Positions 26,001 through 38,900 of a stretch of DNA of 64,000 nucleotides are shown here, one piece after another (position 1 is the stretch's first letter; every line of letters starts with the position of its first letter). The position numbers and the translations under genes were made by a program. The notes below the pieces were generated by a model. That model searched no databases and was not told the DNA's origin. It saw nothing but the letters and a program-made list of their open reading frames with translations. Source of the stretch: Umbilicaria muhlenbergii. Taxonomy: Eukaryota > Ascomycota > Lecanoromycetes > Umbilicariales > Umbilicariaceae. The stretch covers positions 4,776,927-4,840,926 of the forward strand of contig KK106981.1 of the NCBI GenBank assembly GCA_000611775.1, in the 5' to 3' direction.

Positions 26001-27690
26001 TACTTATAATATAACTTTCAGTTTATAAGTTGTAGAAAATAAGCTGTTTAAGAGTTTTCTTATACAAACTTTCTTTTTATGTGTTGTTGTTGTTGAGTTA
26101 TTCAAAAAGTCATTAAAAGTCTGATTATTAATGTTGTGATTTTCATCACTGAAAGTTATATCATAAGTATAAAAACGCAATAATTATTCAAAGTATGTGA
26201 CTTTTTTTGAAAGATTTTTCACTATTGAAAACTTGAATTAAATAAAACTTAACAACAACAGCTTTGTATGAGCTGATTTACTGCTCAGAGAGTGCTCTGA
26301 GCGCATAAAGTACTATTAACTAAAACCTTATTTTTGAGCGGGCTGTCAAGTTGCGGATGTACAGGTCAGAAATTTGATGGAAAAACCAGAAAAACTACTT
26401 AAAGCAATTAGAAAAATTGCAAAACTCAGCATTACACAAGATCTTAAGAGCTTTTAAAACTTCCCTGAGGGCTGCAATGAAAATTGAAGCAAATATTCAG
26501 CTGGTACAAGTCAGATTAAACAAAAAATGCAGGAAATATGCATTAAGGATTATAACCTTATCAGAAAATCATTGTATCAAGCAGAGAATACTCACTTCAT
26601 ACCTGTCAAAGTCACAAATAAGTCAAGACATATCTATAAACTTTAAATTTCTAGACTGAAATCAAAATACATCAGGGAAAAAACACCCTACACAATTAAT
26701 TAAAATACTGAACAGTATATCTACATTAATACCATCAAGACAAGTGGAAAAGCTTATTACAGCTCAAAAACCATGACTACAAAGTAATACACAGATTGTA
26801 GATATTCAAGTTTCAGCAGAAACAAAAGAAATCACAATTAAAAAACACTTTGCTCAAGTAAAGCATTTGATTGCATGCAAAACATCAGTTTTTTACACTG
26901 ATGAGTCAAAAATCAGTGTAATGATAACACAAAGTACAAAAGACCACGTAGGAGCTGGAATTTACTGTATAAAAGACAATTATACAAGTACAAAAAGCTA
27001 CTTTCTAGGTCAGTACATGAAAGTACTAGATGCAGAGCTTTATGCTATAATGCAGGCTACAAAACAAGCAATACAAAGACAGTTTTTAAGAAAAAACATC
27101 TGAATATTTACAGATAGTCAAACAGCAATACAAAAGTTACAAAAATCTGCAAATACAGAAGTTTTACAACAAATTCAGTCAAATCTGCAGGAATTACAGC
27201 AAAGTCAAAAGTTAATTCATATACACTGAATTCTGAGCCACAGTCAAATACCAGGAAATGAATTAACAGATAAAGCAGTCAAACAAGAAGCTTTAAACTC
27301 AAGAAATGCAGTTATTAATGCAGACTTAAGACATACTTCTTTATCTTATATTCAAAAAGATATTGAGAAAATTGTCAAAGAGGAATGATTAATAAAATGA
27401 CAAAATGCAAATCAAGGTTAATAATACAAGACATATGCTACAAGGCCTGATCTAATTATAAAGTTAAAAGAATTATACAAATGTGAAAAGTTAACCTTTA
27501 CAACATTTACACAATTAAAACTAGGACACAGCTATTTTAAATCATATCTTTGCAGATTATCTACATATGAAAACAATCAATGTTTTCAGTGTAAGGTAAA
27601 ACAGTCATCAGAGCATTTACTGTTAAATTGCAGGCAATATAGACAAGAGCAGCAGGAGCTGAAAAAGAAAATGCAAAAAGCAGAATTTAC
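23040..27690 (+). pseudogene. LINE ORF2: endonuclease, reverse transcriptase, RNase H, CCHC
   Basis: Domains in order. An APE-type endonuclease (about 23,050-23,740) has LQYNCNKST at the start and CEDFNAHH, the family's GDFNAHH box. The reverse transcriptase (about 24,500-25,110) has AYRIITLLNCLSK, LLLNVKGAFDHVS, GISQGSSISSILF and YIND where YIDD is expected. After the nested element an RNase H (about 26,880-27,330) has FYTDES, LDAELYAIMQATKQAI, IFTDSQTAIQKLQ and WILSHSQIPGNELTDKA. A terminal CCHC knuckle reads CFQCKVKQSSEHLLLNC near 27,590. RNase H after RT is typical of the Tad clade. The active-site Asp changed to Asn, plus many TGA codons, rule out function. Confidence 0.85.
25441..26359 (+). 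mobile_element. non-coding TIR element M3 (919 bp) in LINE ORF2
   Basis: Starts CATCAGCAATTTAGC and ends AAGTTGCGGATG, with TA on both sides (25,439-25,440 and 26,360-26,361). It has no coding capacity. It keeps more CpG (for example GAGCGCTCTGAGC and GAGCGGGC) than the LINE it interrupts, suggesting it is younger. Confidence 0.8.
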
Positions 27691-28009
27691 ATAATTAACA
27701 TTACAATCACTACTTTGTACAAAGGAAGGGATTAAAAATACTTTAATATTTTTAAAACACACAAAAATAGCTACATGAAAGTGGCTTTTAAGGGGGGTTG
27801 AGGATGAAAATCAGAGAGTAGAGTGAGGAGATATTAAAAGAAATATTTAAAAATGTGCAATTCTGACATCAATAACAGTCACAAAAGAAATTGACAAAAC
27901 AAGTTGACTTGAGGTAATAAATACCTCACACATGTAAACTACACAGTGTCATAGTCTTAAACTGCATACACTTAATGAAGAAATAAAAAATAAAAAACAT
28001 AATAATATA

Positions 28010-28690
28010 AAGTACTTTATTAAACTTTGCTATGAATTGAGTACTGTTAAACTTAATATATAAGTTAATTTAAAGGAAATAAATCTGAAGCTTGATTTTT
28101 TTTTTCTTAAAAAAATAAATGAAGTTATTTTAAGCAATTTAATAATAATTATATTAAAAATAATCACAGCTTGCTTCTTTACTGAGATGACAAAAAAGCT
28201 TCATTATAAAGTAATTATTATTTAATTTAAAGTAAATAATAAGCTAATTTTGATACTTAAAATATAATAATTAATTCTTAATTCTTAGTTATATAAAGTT
28301 GTCTTAAGATAAATTTAAAAACTTATTAAGTACTTTAAATCATTAAGATTAAAAGTCATTACTAATAATGTATAATTATTATATTAAGTTAAGCATAAAG
28401 CTCTTAATTATACAAAAGTTAAGTTTATTTATATAATAATTTATGAACCCTTCTCCTTCTTATAATTGAAGTAGTTAATATTTAATCAGTTTAATTATGA
28501 TGATTAAAGTAATTAACACTTCATCAACTTAATCATAATAGTTAAAGTGATCAACACTCAATTAGTTTAATTATTTTAAAATATAATTATTTCTTTTTAT
28601 GATTCTACTGACTAAGCTTATTATAATAATTATATTAATAATTATATAATAACCTTAATTAAATAAGTAAAAAGAAGTTTTATAATATTA
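28010..28690. other. AT-rich spacer
   Basis: About 680 bp of very AT-rich sequence between the LINE end and the next TIR element. No gene, tRNA or terminal repeat seen. Confidence 0.5.
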
Positions 28691-29585
28691 CATCTGCAAC
28701 TTGGCAGCCCGCTCAAAAATAAGGTTTTAGTTAATAGTACTTTATGCGCTCAGAGCACTCTCTGAGCAGTAAATGAGCTCATACAAATCTTACACTTTAA
28801 ATAACTATTATACCTTCATGAATAATAAGAAACTTTTTATTGAAAAGTTTTAAATCTCTTTATTCTGTACACTTTACAAACTAAAGATTTCTTCATAAGT
28901 TTAAAACTTTTAATGACTTTTTGAATAACTCAACACCAACAACACATAAAAAGAAACTTTGTATCAGAAAACTCTTAAACAGCTTATTCTCTACAACTTA
29001 TAACCTGAAAGTTATATTATAAGTATAAAAGCGCAATAGTTATTCAAAGTATGTGACTTTTTTTGAAAGATTTTTCGCTATTGAAAACTTGAATTAAATA
29101 TAACTTAACAACAATAGCAGTTATGAAGAAACTTTTAATTTAACATTAATAGATAATACTGTTTTTTATAATTTATGCATTGAAAGTTTCTTCATATCTG
29201 TTGAGGTGCAAAAGTTATTAAAGTGTGTAAATTTTTAAGTGATGAAAATCTTGAAGTTCTTTAAATATTCAGAACTCAACACTTATACAGTGCTTTCAGA
29301 CTCAACAAATCATGATTTTTTATTGCAGAAAAGTGAATTTTAGCAAAAGTTTACTTATTATAAGTTTTACTGTTATTATAACACTGTGTGTGTACTTGTT
29401 TAAACAATTGTTTTAATAATTGTTTTTTTATCACAAAATTTTGATGTTCTGCTCAAGATTTAAGGTTGAGCTCAAAGTGCTCAGCAGGTGCTAAGAGCGG
29501 CTGTTAATTAAAACATGAGATCAGAAGCTCAGAGCGCTCAAAGTGCTAAAAATTAACTCAGAGTTAACTTGCTAAATTGCTGATG
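28691..29585 (-). mobile_element. non-coding TIR element M4 (895 bp)
   Basis: Reverse orientation: begins CATCTGCAACTTGGCAG, ends AAATTGCTGATG, and is flanked by TA on both sides (28,689-28,690 and 29,586-29,587). Internal order is the mirror of M3. Only non-coding inverted-repeat-rich sequence inside. Confidence 0.8.
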
Positions 29586-29844
29586 TATAATTATATTGAA
29601 GGACAATTATTTATTTATTTTAACAGGATTAATTTTTTTTAAAATATAATATATTAAAAATTAACTAAATACTTCTTTATTAAGAGATATATTAAACTTC
29701 TTTGAGAATAATACTCAAATTTAATAACTTTTAAGACTTATATACTTTGAAGTTATAATAATTATCATGTTTACTTTTACCTTTATCACTTTTAAAATTA
29801 TTAAGAATTTTCTTTAAGTTTTTATTTACCTTAAAGTATTATGT

Positions 29845-30298
29845 TGTGAGCATTTAATATACAGAACTCATCAAGTGCTAGTTTAAAATAAAAAAATTAT
29901 GCTTAACAACAACACAACCTTGCAAAGGTAACTTTTATTAGTGAATTAATCTCATGAGAAAGCTCAGTTAATAAACATCATTCTTGACACTTCATGAAAG
30001 TGATTAAAGAAGTTAACATCATTAATGACATCTTATGAAAATGTAATTTAATAATAAACATCTTGTGAAGACAGCTTCATTGAGATGACAGCTTTATGAG
30101 ATCTTTCTTAAGCAGATTAACTTCAAAAAGAATATATTATAAGATTAAAGCATGTTTTATTTTCTTTCTTAATAATAATTCTCTACCTACTAACAATATC
30201 ATATTATTGTGAATCATCAACTATAAGCTTAAGTCATTATTGTCATATAACTTTATAATTTCTTAGTTAAGATATTACTTCATGATAATACACTTACA
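29845..30298 (+). repeat. 5' LTR of outer chromovirus (454 bp)
   Basis: Starts TGTGAGCATTTAATATAC and ends AATACACTTACA. Its partner is 46,039-46,493. Confidence 0.88.
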
Positions 30299-33200
30299 GT
30301 TTTATTGCTTCAATTCATTGTAAGAATGCTGTTCAGCAAGAATGATTAAAAGCTCATAAACTCTTTAATTAGTTTTTATAATAATTTCATCAACTGCTCC
30401 TGAAACCTCACAAGCAATAGTTCAAGATGATTTTATCATTTTTAATTCTCAGTCATAATACATCACTTCTACATTCTCTGAGGAGTTCATTGTGATGAAT
30501 ATCAAAATTCAACTTGTGAAGATTTAACTCATAAGTGAGAAGGAATATACTAGGCAGATTGAGCTTAAAATTTATAAATAATTTACATCAGATTTATCTT
30601 CAGCTCTGAAACATGTCTGTTATGAAAAGTGAGTCAAAGATGAAGATCTTTATCATATGAAGGATTACTCTCACTTTCAGTAATATATATATTAAATTAA
30701 GCACCTTCTCATGAATTTTTGTCTTGAAAAGTCAGATCATTATCTGAATTACAAAATTATAAAATGATGAGTCACACATCATGAAGAAAAAAGCTTGAAA
30801 GATATTTAAAAAAGTCAGAAGAACTTTTTAAAGTCTTTTTTAAAAAATTATGATAACTGAGTATATAATGCATGAATGAATTGAATGAATTATCACAAGT
30901 TAAGCAGTGAATCTGATGATGAGTATTTTCACAGATCAGATAAACTTCTGACTTAAATAAAAAATGAAGTGAAGAATTATTATTAAATTTAATTAATGAT
31001 CTTCTTCAAGAGCCTGAATCATGTTATGAAGCAGAAGATTCATGAACACTCTGTGTTTTTAAACTCTCATGAAGATTTGATTACACTTATGAAGAAACTT
31101 CATCTCAGCATCAAGATTAAAACTCACTCATGAGCAATAATCATAAATAATGACTTCAGCAGGAGCATCTCTGTGAACATTATGAAATAAAAAGATTACA
31201 AATCTACAATATTCATCATCATTACATCACATGATTTAAAATCTTCATGAAAAGTGTTCTTTAACAGAGACTGCAACTACTGTGATAAGTATGAACATAA
31301 AGAGCTGAACTGTCTTAAGAAGAAGTTAAACAACACTGTAAGTAAAACTCTGTCAACTGATTTAATTAATAACAGTAATCATGTCATGACAGTCTTTGAA
31401 GTTATTATAAAGATCACTGTGAAGTTAAGATCTGAAAAAAGTGTATCATTTAAGATGAAGACACAATTATAACTCATAATACATCTTGCAGAAAAATCAC
31501 TTTCAGCTGTTTTTAATAATGTTAATGACTTAATCTCCTTCATAAGAACATTGTAAAGGGTTTATCTTCAGTCTTTAAGATGTTATTACTTCATCATGCT
31601 GAAGAAGATACCTTGTGAACTTATTTTATTTATCATAAAGTAATAAAGGTTCAGGAGTCTCTCAGAGTTTAAAAATAAACTTATAAATCTTTTACCTCTG
31701 CTGACTTAAAGATGTTAATAATCTTAAAATTATCATGATTATGATAAAATAATCTGAAGGTTGACTTCATTAATCTTATAATACAGTGAAAATCAGATGC
31801 AGAGAACTTTTTAATAACTTCATTGCTGAAAAAAATCATCATAAAAGACCTCATAAGAAAACTTAAAGATTTTAAAGTAAACTACATAATGCAGAGATTA
31901 CAGGTGATAAATTTTAATAAATTAAAAAACTTCATGAATTTAATTCCTGAAGCTTACAAGAGTCTTATAAAGATCTTTTTAAAAACTTAAATGAAAACTT
32001 TGTCTCCTCATCATAAAGAAGATCACTCAATTAATTTATTAAAAAAGACAACATCATCTTTTAACTTTATGTATAACTTTTTCATGAAGGAGTTAACTGT
32101 ACTATGAAAGTATTTAAATATTAACCTCATGAATAAATTTATTTAGCTGTTGTGATCTTCTGCAGAAGTGTCAGTACTTTTTATATTTAAAAATGATGAA
32201 GGCTTGCAGCTCTGCATGAATTATCAAAGGTTAAATGTTATTACTTAAAAGAATCAGTACTTTTTATCATTAATTAATGAGATTATAAATCATGTCTGTG
32301 ATGCTCAGATCTTTATGAAGATTAATATTAAAAACACTTATTATCACATCTGCATGCATGAGGGTGATGAGTGAAAGACAACATTTTATATTAAGTATAA
32401 ACTGTATAAATATTTAATTATGCTTTTTGAGCTTATCAATGCTTCTGTGAGTTTTTAATTTTATATTCATGAAGTTCTTCATAAATATTTAAACATCTTC
32501 ATGATTATATTCCTGAATGATATTCTGATTTACTTAACAGAAGAGAGTCAACATAAACAGCATATTCAAATTATCTTGAAAGCTCTGCTCATGACAAAGT
32601 TGTTCACAAAGCTTTTTAAATATTTATTTAATGTGAAGCGTGTGCCCTTCCTGAGATATGTTATCACAGATATAAGGGTTGAAATGAAGATGAATCACAT
32701 ATTCATCATTATTAACTGATCAGAGTCAGAAAGTGTATGTGAAGTGTAAACATTTTTAAGCTTCATGAACTTTTATTAAAGGTTCATACAGAGCTTCTCA
32801 TGTATCATTGCATCTTTCACAGAGATTATTAAAGGGTTTAATGCAAAATCAAATAAGAAGTTAATCTCATGAAGGACAAGCTTTTTATTTTTAAAAACAC
32901 AAACTGTCTTTAAGGTTCTTGTGTGAGCTTTCACTATCACTTCATTCCTGCAGCATTTCAACATCACATTATTAATACAACTTGAAACTGATACCTCTGA
33001 GTATGTGATCTCAGGCATTCTCTCACAAAAGCATCTTAATGAGTGAAAAGTTATAATCTATTTCTCATGAAAGATGATACTTATGAAATGAAAGTATAAA
33101 ACTCATGATGAAGAGCTGCTCATGATAATTGAGAGTTTTTATCATTGATGATATTATTTAAAAGGATTCACTCATTCAGTTGAGGTATTATCAGATCATT

Positions 33201-35385
33201 TAAGCTTATGAAGCTTTATAATTACTCATAAGCTCTCATGAAGATAGGTTTAATGAGTGTTGACTTTATCAACTTATGATTTTATTATCATTTACTGAAA
33301 GAGAAATTTAAATTTTATTAACAGCTCTTTATGAAGACCTGATCATCAATATGAAGTGAAACAAGAGGATTAAACTGAGAATGCTTTAATGTTGCAACAA
33401 GTGCTGTTCTTGACAGTAGTTTTAATTTTAATTAAACTTAAAGATGATTTATTAACTCAAGAGGTACATTTTCATGAAGTATTAATTACAGACACAATAA
33501 GTTCCTGACAGTGAAATTAATGAAAACAGGCCTCTGAGGCTGTTTTAAATAAAAAACTTTATGAGAAGGTTGATACTTCTCTTATTAAAATATTACTTGA
33601 ATTCTTGTGAATTAATCCTCTCATGAAGCATATGCTAAAACAGATTACTGCTCATGAAGTTAATTCAAGAATGTCAAGTTTTCACTCACTCTGATCATGA
33701 AGAGATGATCTTTTATACTTTAACTCAATGCTTTATATACCTCATGCAGAGTCATTATGACTGAAGATTATTAAGAAGCATCATGATGAGTCACTTGCAA
33801 GTTATTTCATGACAGAGAAAACCTTTGCTCTGATACATGCAAAGTATTACTGACTGAACATATGAAAGCAAATTCAGAAATACTGTAATTCTTGTCTTGT
33901 TTATCAGAGAGTCAAAGTCATTCATGAAAGATAATCTGAATTATTACAGCTCATACTTATCTTGAAAGAACCTTGAGAGATAATGTATTTTACTCAGCAA
34001 CACTGCAGTATAAGCAACATTGTACTTCTCTCTCCCCTCCTCTCACCCCTGCTTGAACATCAAAATATTAATTAAAAATTAAAAGTTCATCAATTGAGCT
34101 GTAGATTTCAGTTTAAATAAAAAGTTTTAAAGTTCTACATTGTAGTCTATTGTAGAGCTGTAGGATTTATAAAGTTTAAAAACTTTAATGCTGTCTTCAT
34201 TGTGATAACTGTTATCTTCATTATTTGCTTCTTCTTTTTATTCTGCAGTTGTTTCAACTTTTTGATCTGTGTCTTCAGTTATTTTATCTTCTTTAACATC
34301 TTCCTCTGCTGTGTTAAGTCCTTTTTAACTTGTTGATTAATTAATTGATTCTGCTTTTTCTTCTCTTTAATCTTCTGTAGCTTCTTCACCTCCTTCTTCA
34401 TCAATACTCTTTTTAACTTTATATATATTTTTTTAAATTAAGTCTGCTGCTTCTCCTTCTGCTGATTGGCCTCTGCAAGGGCTTTGTTTTGATGTTTCAG
34501 TAGAATATAATCTGCAATTGCTTTGATAGCAGCTTTACTGAGCTGCATAACATGCTGTTTAACATGTGAAGTTTCATTCAAAATCTGATTCACAACCTGA
34601 TCAATTTCAGTGAGATTGATGAGTGTAAGAATGAGGCTGACTGATCATTCTGTAAAATCTGTAATTGTCAGTTCTGAAGGAGTTTTAAAATGAAGAGAAA
34701 GCTTAATTATAACTGCTGCAAGATTAAAAGGATATAATTCTGCAGCAGTTCAAGAAAAGGTTATATTATCTTGTGTAATAATCTTTGAATTAACTCACAA
34801 GTAGTGCTTCAAGAAGTCTCATTTATTAATGAAATAACAGTCTTCAAAATGACTGTTATTCTCAACTGACTTCTTATAAGCCTTCATCAGCAGTTCAAAA
34901 AGAGATATATCAAGAGGCTGTAGCAGATGTGTGAAATAAGGAGGTAAACATAACAGAATAATGTCTTTCTCATAACAAAAGTTAATGAATTGACTTGTGC
35001 AATGAGACTCATGACTGTTCAGAAGAAGAAGTTGTTTTGCAACTGCTTATAAAGCTGTGTAAAGCTCAAATATCTTCATTAATCACTTCAACTCAAGCTC
35101 ATTATCTGTTCAACCCTTCTCTGAAAAAGTTATCACAGTGCCTTTAATTATATCCTCTTTAAATCACTTCTTCAAGAGTCTTTTCCCCTTGAAAATAATC
35201 ATTGATGAAAGATGCTGGCCTTATGTAAATATACACTTCACTAGAGATGTTCATTCTTTATTCTCTGACTGTCAAATATTTTCAATCTTCATTACACAGG
35301 GTATAATGATCTTTGAAGATGTTATAACTTCATGCATTATTCTCTTTTCATTCATATTGTAGATATCTCCTGTAGCAATGTCATT

Positions 35386-35592
35386 TATTATGACATGATC
35401 AATTAACACTGATGGATATTGAACTACCTGATGTTAAACTAGATTGAGACTAGTGTGTCTTGACACTTTGACATTTATGTCATGACTGCACTCACAAGAC
35501 TGCTTTCTTCTTTGTACTTTTTTAAGTTCAAATAACTCACTTCTTGCAACAGTTTTAAGCCTGCTTATGAAGTGAAATAGCTAACTGTAACA
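35386..35592 (+). repeat. 5' LTR of inner chromovirus (207 bp)
   Basis: Paired with 41,490-41,696. The two are the same length and differ at a modest number of sites. Confidence 0.88.
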
Positions 35593-35732
35593 TTAAAAAA
35601 GTATCAACACTCTTTTCAACCTCTGAAGGTGACAAAATATCAGTGAGACAAATGCATGTATTAATGAAAAAATTCTTCCTCAACATCATCAAATATCTCA
35701 ACTCATAATTTACTGAGTGATCAAGAGGTTCC

Positions 35733-35952
35733 TAGAATATCTTAAATTTATTAATTAATTATCAACAATCAATTCTCAAGTCCTGCAAGAAGTAGATAAC
35801 AAACAATTAAGAAGTACTCTGTCATGATGACAGATAACTGTGTAGAACATTTTAAATTTATTAATTAATTATTAACAATCAATTCTCAAGTCCTGCAAGA
35901 AGTAGACAACAAACAATTAAAAAGTACTCTGTCATGATGACAGATAACTGTG
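35733..35952 (+). repeat. 110-bp tandem duplication in the inner chromovirus leader
   Basis: Two adjacent units, 35,733-35,842 and 35,843-35,952, nearly identical (for example both end GATGACAGATAACTGTG). They lie between the 5' LTR and gag. Confidence 0.8.
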
Positions 35953-38900
35953 AAAAGTAATCACAATAAATGAAAAGTTCTGCAACATGTAAACACCCTC
36001 AAAGACTTATTTGTAAGCACAGATCACTGCAGTAAAGGCAGTTAAAAAAGCAAGGTTCTGAACTAAATAATCTCAGCACTAAAAGTAAGTGTCTGAAGCA
36101 CTGAAGAAATCATGATTAAATCACATCAAGAGAAAGAGACTTCTTCTTAATCTGAAAGACTATTCTTGACTGAAGGACAGTCAGATGATCATGAGAGATT
36201 AAAAATAATAAACATCATGAAGATAAACTCTTAAAGTGAGGTGATCCCTGAAAACTTACAGTAATGAACAACACATGATTCAGAGAACATCTGTCATTTA
36301 ATGTTAAAGACACTAAATCAGAGAGATTCATACAAGACACAGATACAAGATTTAAAAGAATAAAATCATCAGAAAGACTCTCAGATAAAAGAGTTAACAA
36401 CTAAGAAATAAGAATTGAAACAGAATGTGTTGAAGTTAACTTGATGACTTAACAACTCTGAAGCAGAGCAGTCAAGAGAAGACATGTTTAAATTAAACAT
36501 GAATGATGCAATGAAGAAGCATTCAATGAAGTTTTTAAACTCATTAATTCTGAATAATGATCTTAAGCTCACGTTTCAGGTATGAAATGATCAGATGAAG
36601 AGCAAGTTATGAATCAATGATGATTGATTCAATCAGTCAGATCAAGATGAAGCTGAACATGTTAAAGTGATTTACATCAAGATGTGAATTGACAGCAAGG
36701 CTGCTGAACATCTTTATTCATGACTGAAGGCTCAGTCAAGAAGAGAGATTTATGTTGAGAAGATTATTTAATGCTTAAAGAACATCTTCAAGAATTCAGA
36801 TCATCATTTGAAGACATGAAAGCAATTGAAGAAGTTCAAGATGCTTTATCTTGAGGATTTTAACATGTTTCAGTTAAAGTTTCTATGACTGATGAACTCA
36901 GCAAAGATGCCTACAGATCAGTGAAAAGAAGAAATTCATGATAAGTTATATAACTCACTTTGAGTTCAAATGAAAATTTATGTCACTGATGAGAACATGT
37001 CATTTGATGCTTACTGTAAAAAAGCTCAACAGTTCATGAGAGATCTTGTTAAAACTGATGAAAAAATCAAGGAATGAAAGGATCAGCAAAAGCTGCAGAG
37101 GAAATAATCAACTTTTAAATTTAAAAAGAAGATAATCATCACAATCATCACTGTCATATGAGAAGTAATTAAGTTAATGTTAACTGATGTAACATGTTAC
37201 ATCTGTAATAAGAAAAAGCATTTAATGAGGAATTGTCCTGACAAGTTAAAGAAAGCTGAGACAAAAGCTGTAGAGTCTGATCATTCAGATTCAGAAAATG
37301 AGTTACTTTAAGTAAAGTCTTCACTTTAAAGTCAACAGAAGAAGCAAAGATAAGCAAGATGAAAATGTTAAACATTTTAAGAAAATCATCATTAACCTGA
37401 GATTATCAACTTGCAGTCAACAATTTAATCATGAGGGTAACAGCTCTGCTAAACATCAGTGTTGCTGAAAAAACTTTCATTCACAAGAAGTACTTTAAAT
37501 TTGTGAAAAAGCATCTGCAGTTATACATCAGAACAGCACAGAGGTCAGTTCTTTTAACAAGATATAATAATCAAAATGCTGAGATGATCTTTAAAGCATT
37601 TACAGCAAATTTAATAATTGATGAAAGATAAATCTTTACTCACTTCTTGTTTTGTGATATCAGCAGGCATGATGTTTTAATTAAAAGAAAATGATTTGAA
37701 AAGACCTGAGTCTTAATTAATTATTTCAATCAAAAGCTGATTTGGCCTGAGGAGGCTCAGTATCAGGTAAGCAGAAACTTGATAATGTCAAGATAAGAAA
37801 TTCAACTACTGAAACTCATATCAAAGCATCAGGCAGATGCTGAATGATGTGATAATTTGCATGAAGCAGTCACATCAACTTAAATTCTCAGAAGAATAGA
37901 GGACAACAGTCAGTAATTTAAATCACAGAAGTTGAGAAAGTCAGTTCTGCAGTTATAAACATAATCAAAGATGTGAAGAGCTTAACAGCAGATCAACATC
38001 AATGAGATGAAAAAACAACTAAATAAAAAAGAAGATTCAATGAATCATATGAGTAGTTTAATGAACCACATGAGTAGTTCAATGAATGAAGGTCAAAGTT
38101 CATTAAACATGAAAAAATCAAAGAATCATGAATCTTCTCTTTATTAAGAAGTGAATATTGCACTTCTGAAAGCAGAAAACTTCTTATGCAACATCAGAAG
38201 AGAAGAGGTGATTATTAACATCATTAACATTCATGAGGTTGATCATTTAATAAAGAACTGAAGAAACTCCTGTCTGCTGCTGCAGAATGAAATGAAGCTG
38301 AATTAAAGAATAAAGAAAAAATTACCTCATCAGTATTAAAAGTTCATAAAGGTATTCAGCAAGACAGCATCAAATCAACTACTTTTACACAAGGAAAAAG
38401 TGAATCACAATATCATCTTGAAAGATGAGAACAACCTGACCTCAAGCTTCTTATACAGTATGTCACTGAAATAATTAAAGTTGATTAAAACTTACCTGAA
38501 GGATCACTTGAAGAAGAGTTTTATAATTCTCAGTGATGCTTTTTACACCTCATCAGTTCTCTTCATGAAGAAGTCAGGAGAGAGGTGATGTTTCTGTGTT
38601 AACTACTGAAAACTCAATGTAATCATTAAGAAGGATAAGTACCCCTTGTTTTTAATTGAAGAGACTTTAACATGACTGATTAAAGCAAAGGTTTTTATCA
38701 AGTTAAATGTTAAGCAGGCGTTTTACTGAATAAGGATGAAAAAGTTCATTGAGGATTTAATCATCTTTTAAATGAGGTACAGATCTTACAAATACAAGGT
38801 TTTATTATTTAATCTTTGCAACAGACTCACCTTCTTTCAAAGGTATATTAATAATATCTTGTTTAATTATTTGAATGATTTCTGCACAATTTATATGAAT

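Larger units (their letters stand above)
22767..28010 (+). mobile_element. Tad-clade LINE, 3' ORF1 and ORF2 (copy C)
   Basis: Right-hand part of the LINE whose 5' part is at 12,253-14,016. It begins with the completion of the first knuckle (HTQHKC) and continues with CQICAENHYIRKHTC and CANCKENHQVNSKDC, the remaining ORF1 zinc knuckles. ORF2 follows (23,040-27,690). A 919-bp TIR element is inserted at 25,441-26,359. The 3' end probably lies near 28,010 in an A-rich stretch. Decay is moderate: Trp as TGA, Pro as Ser, many Gln codons intact. Confidence 0.85.

Noticed and set aside
28691-29585. TIR elements M1-M5 as solo LTRs
   Set aside because: They begin CATC and end GATG as inverted, not direct, ends; orientation-mirrored copies and TA or CA flanks fit a TIR element, not TG...CA LTRs with 5-bp duplications.
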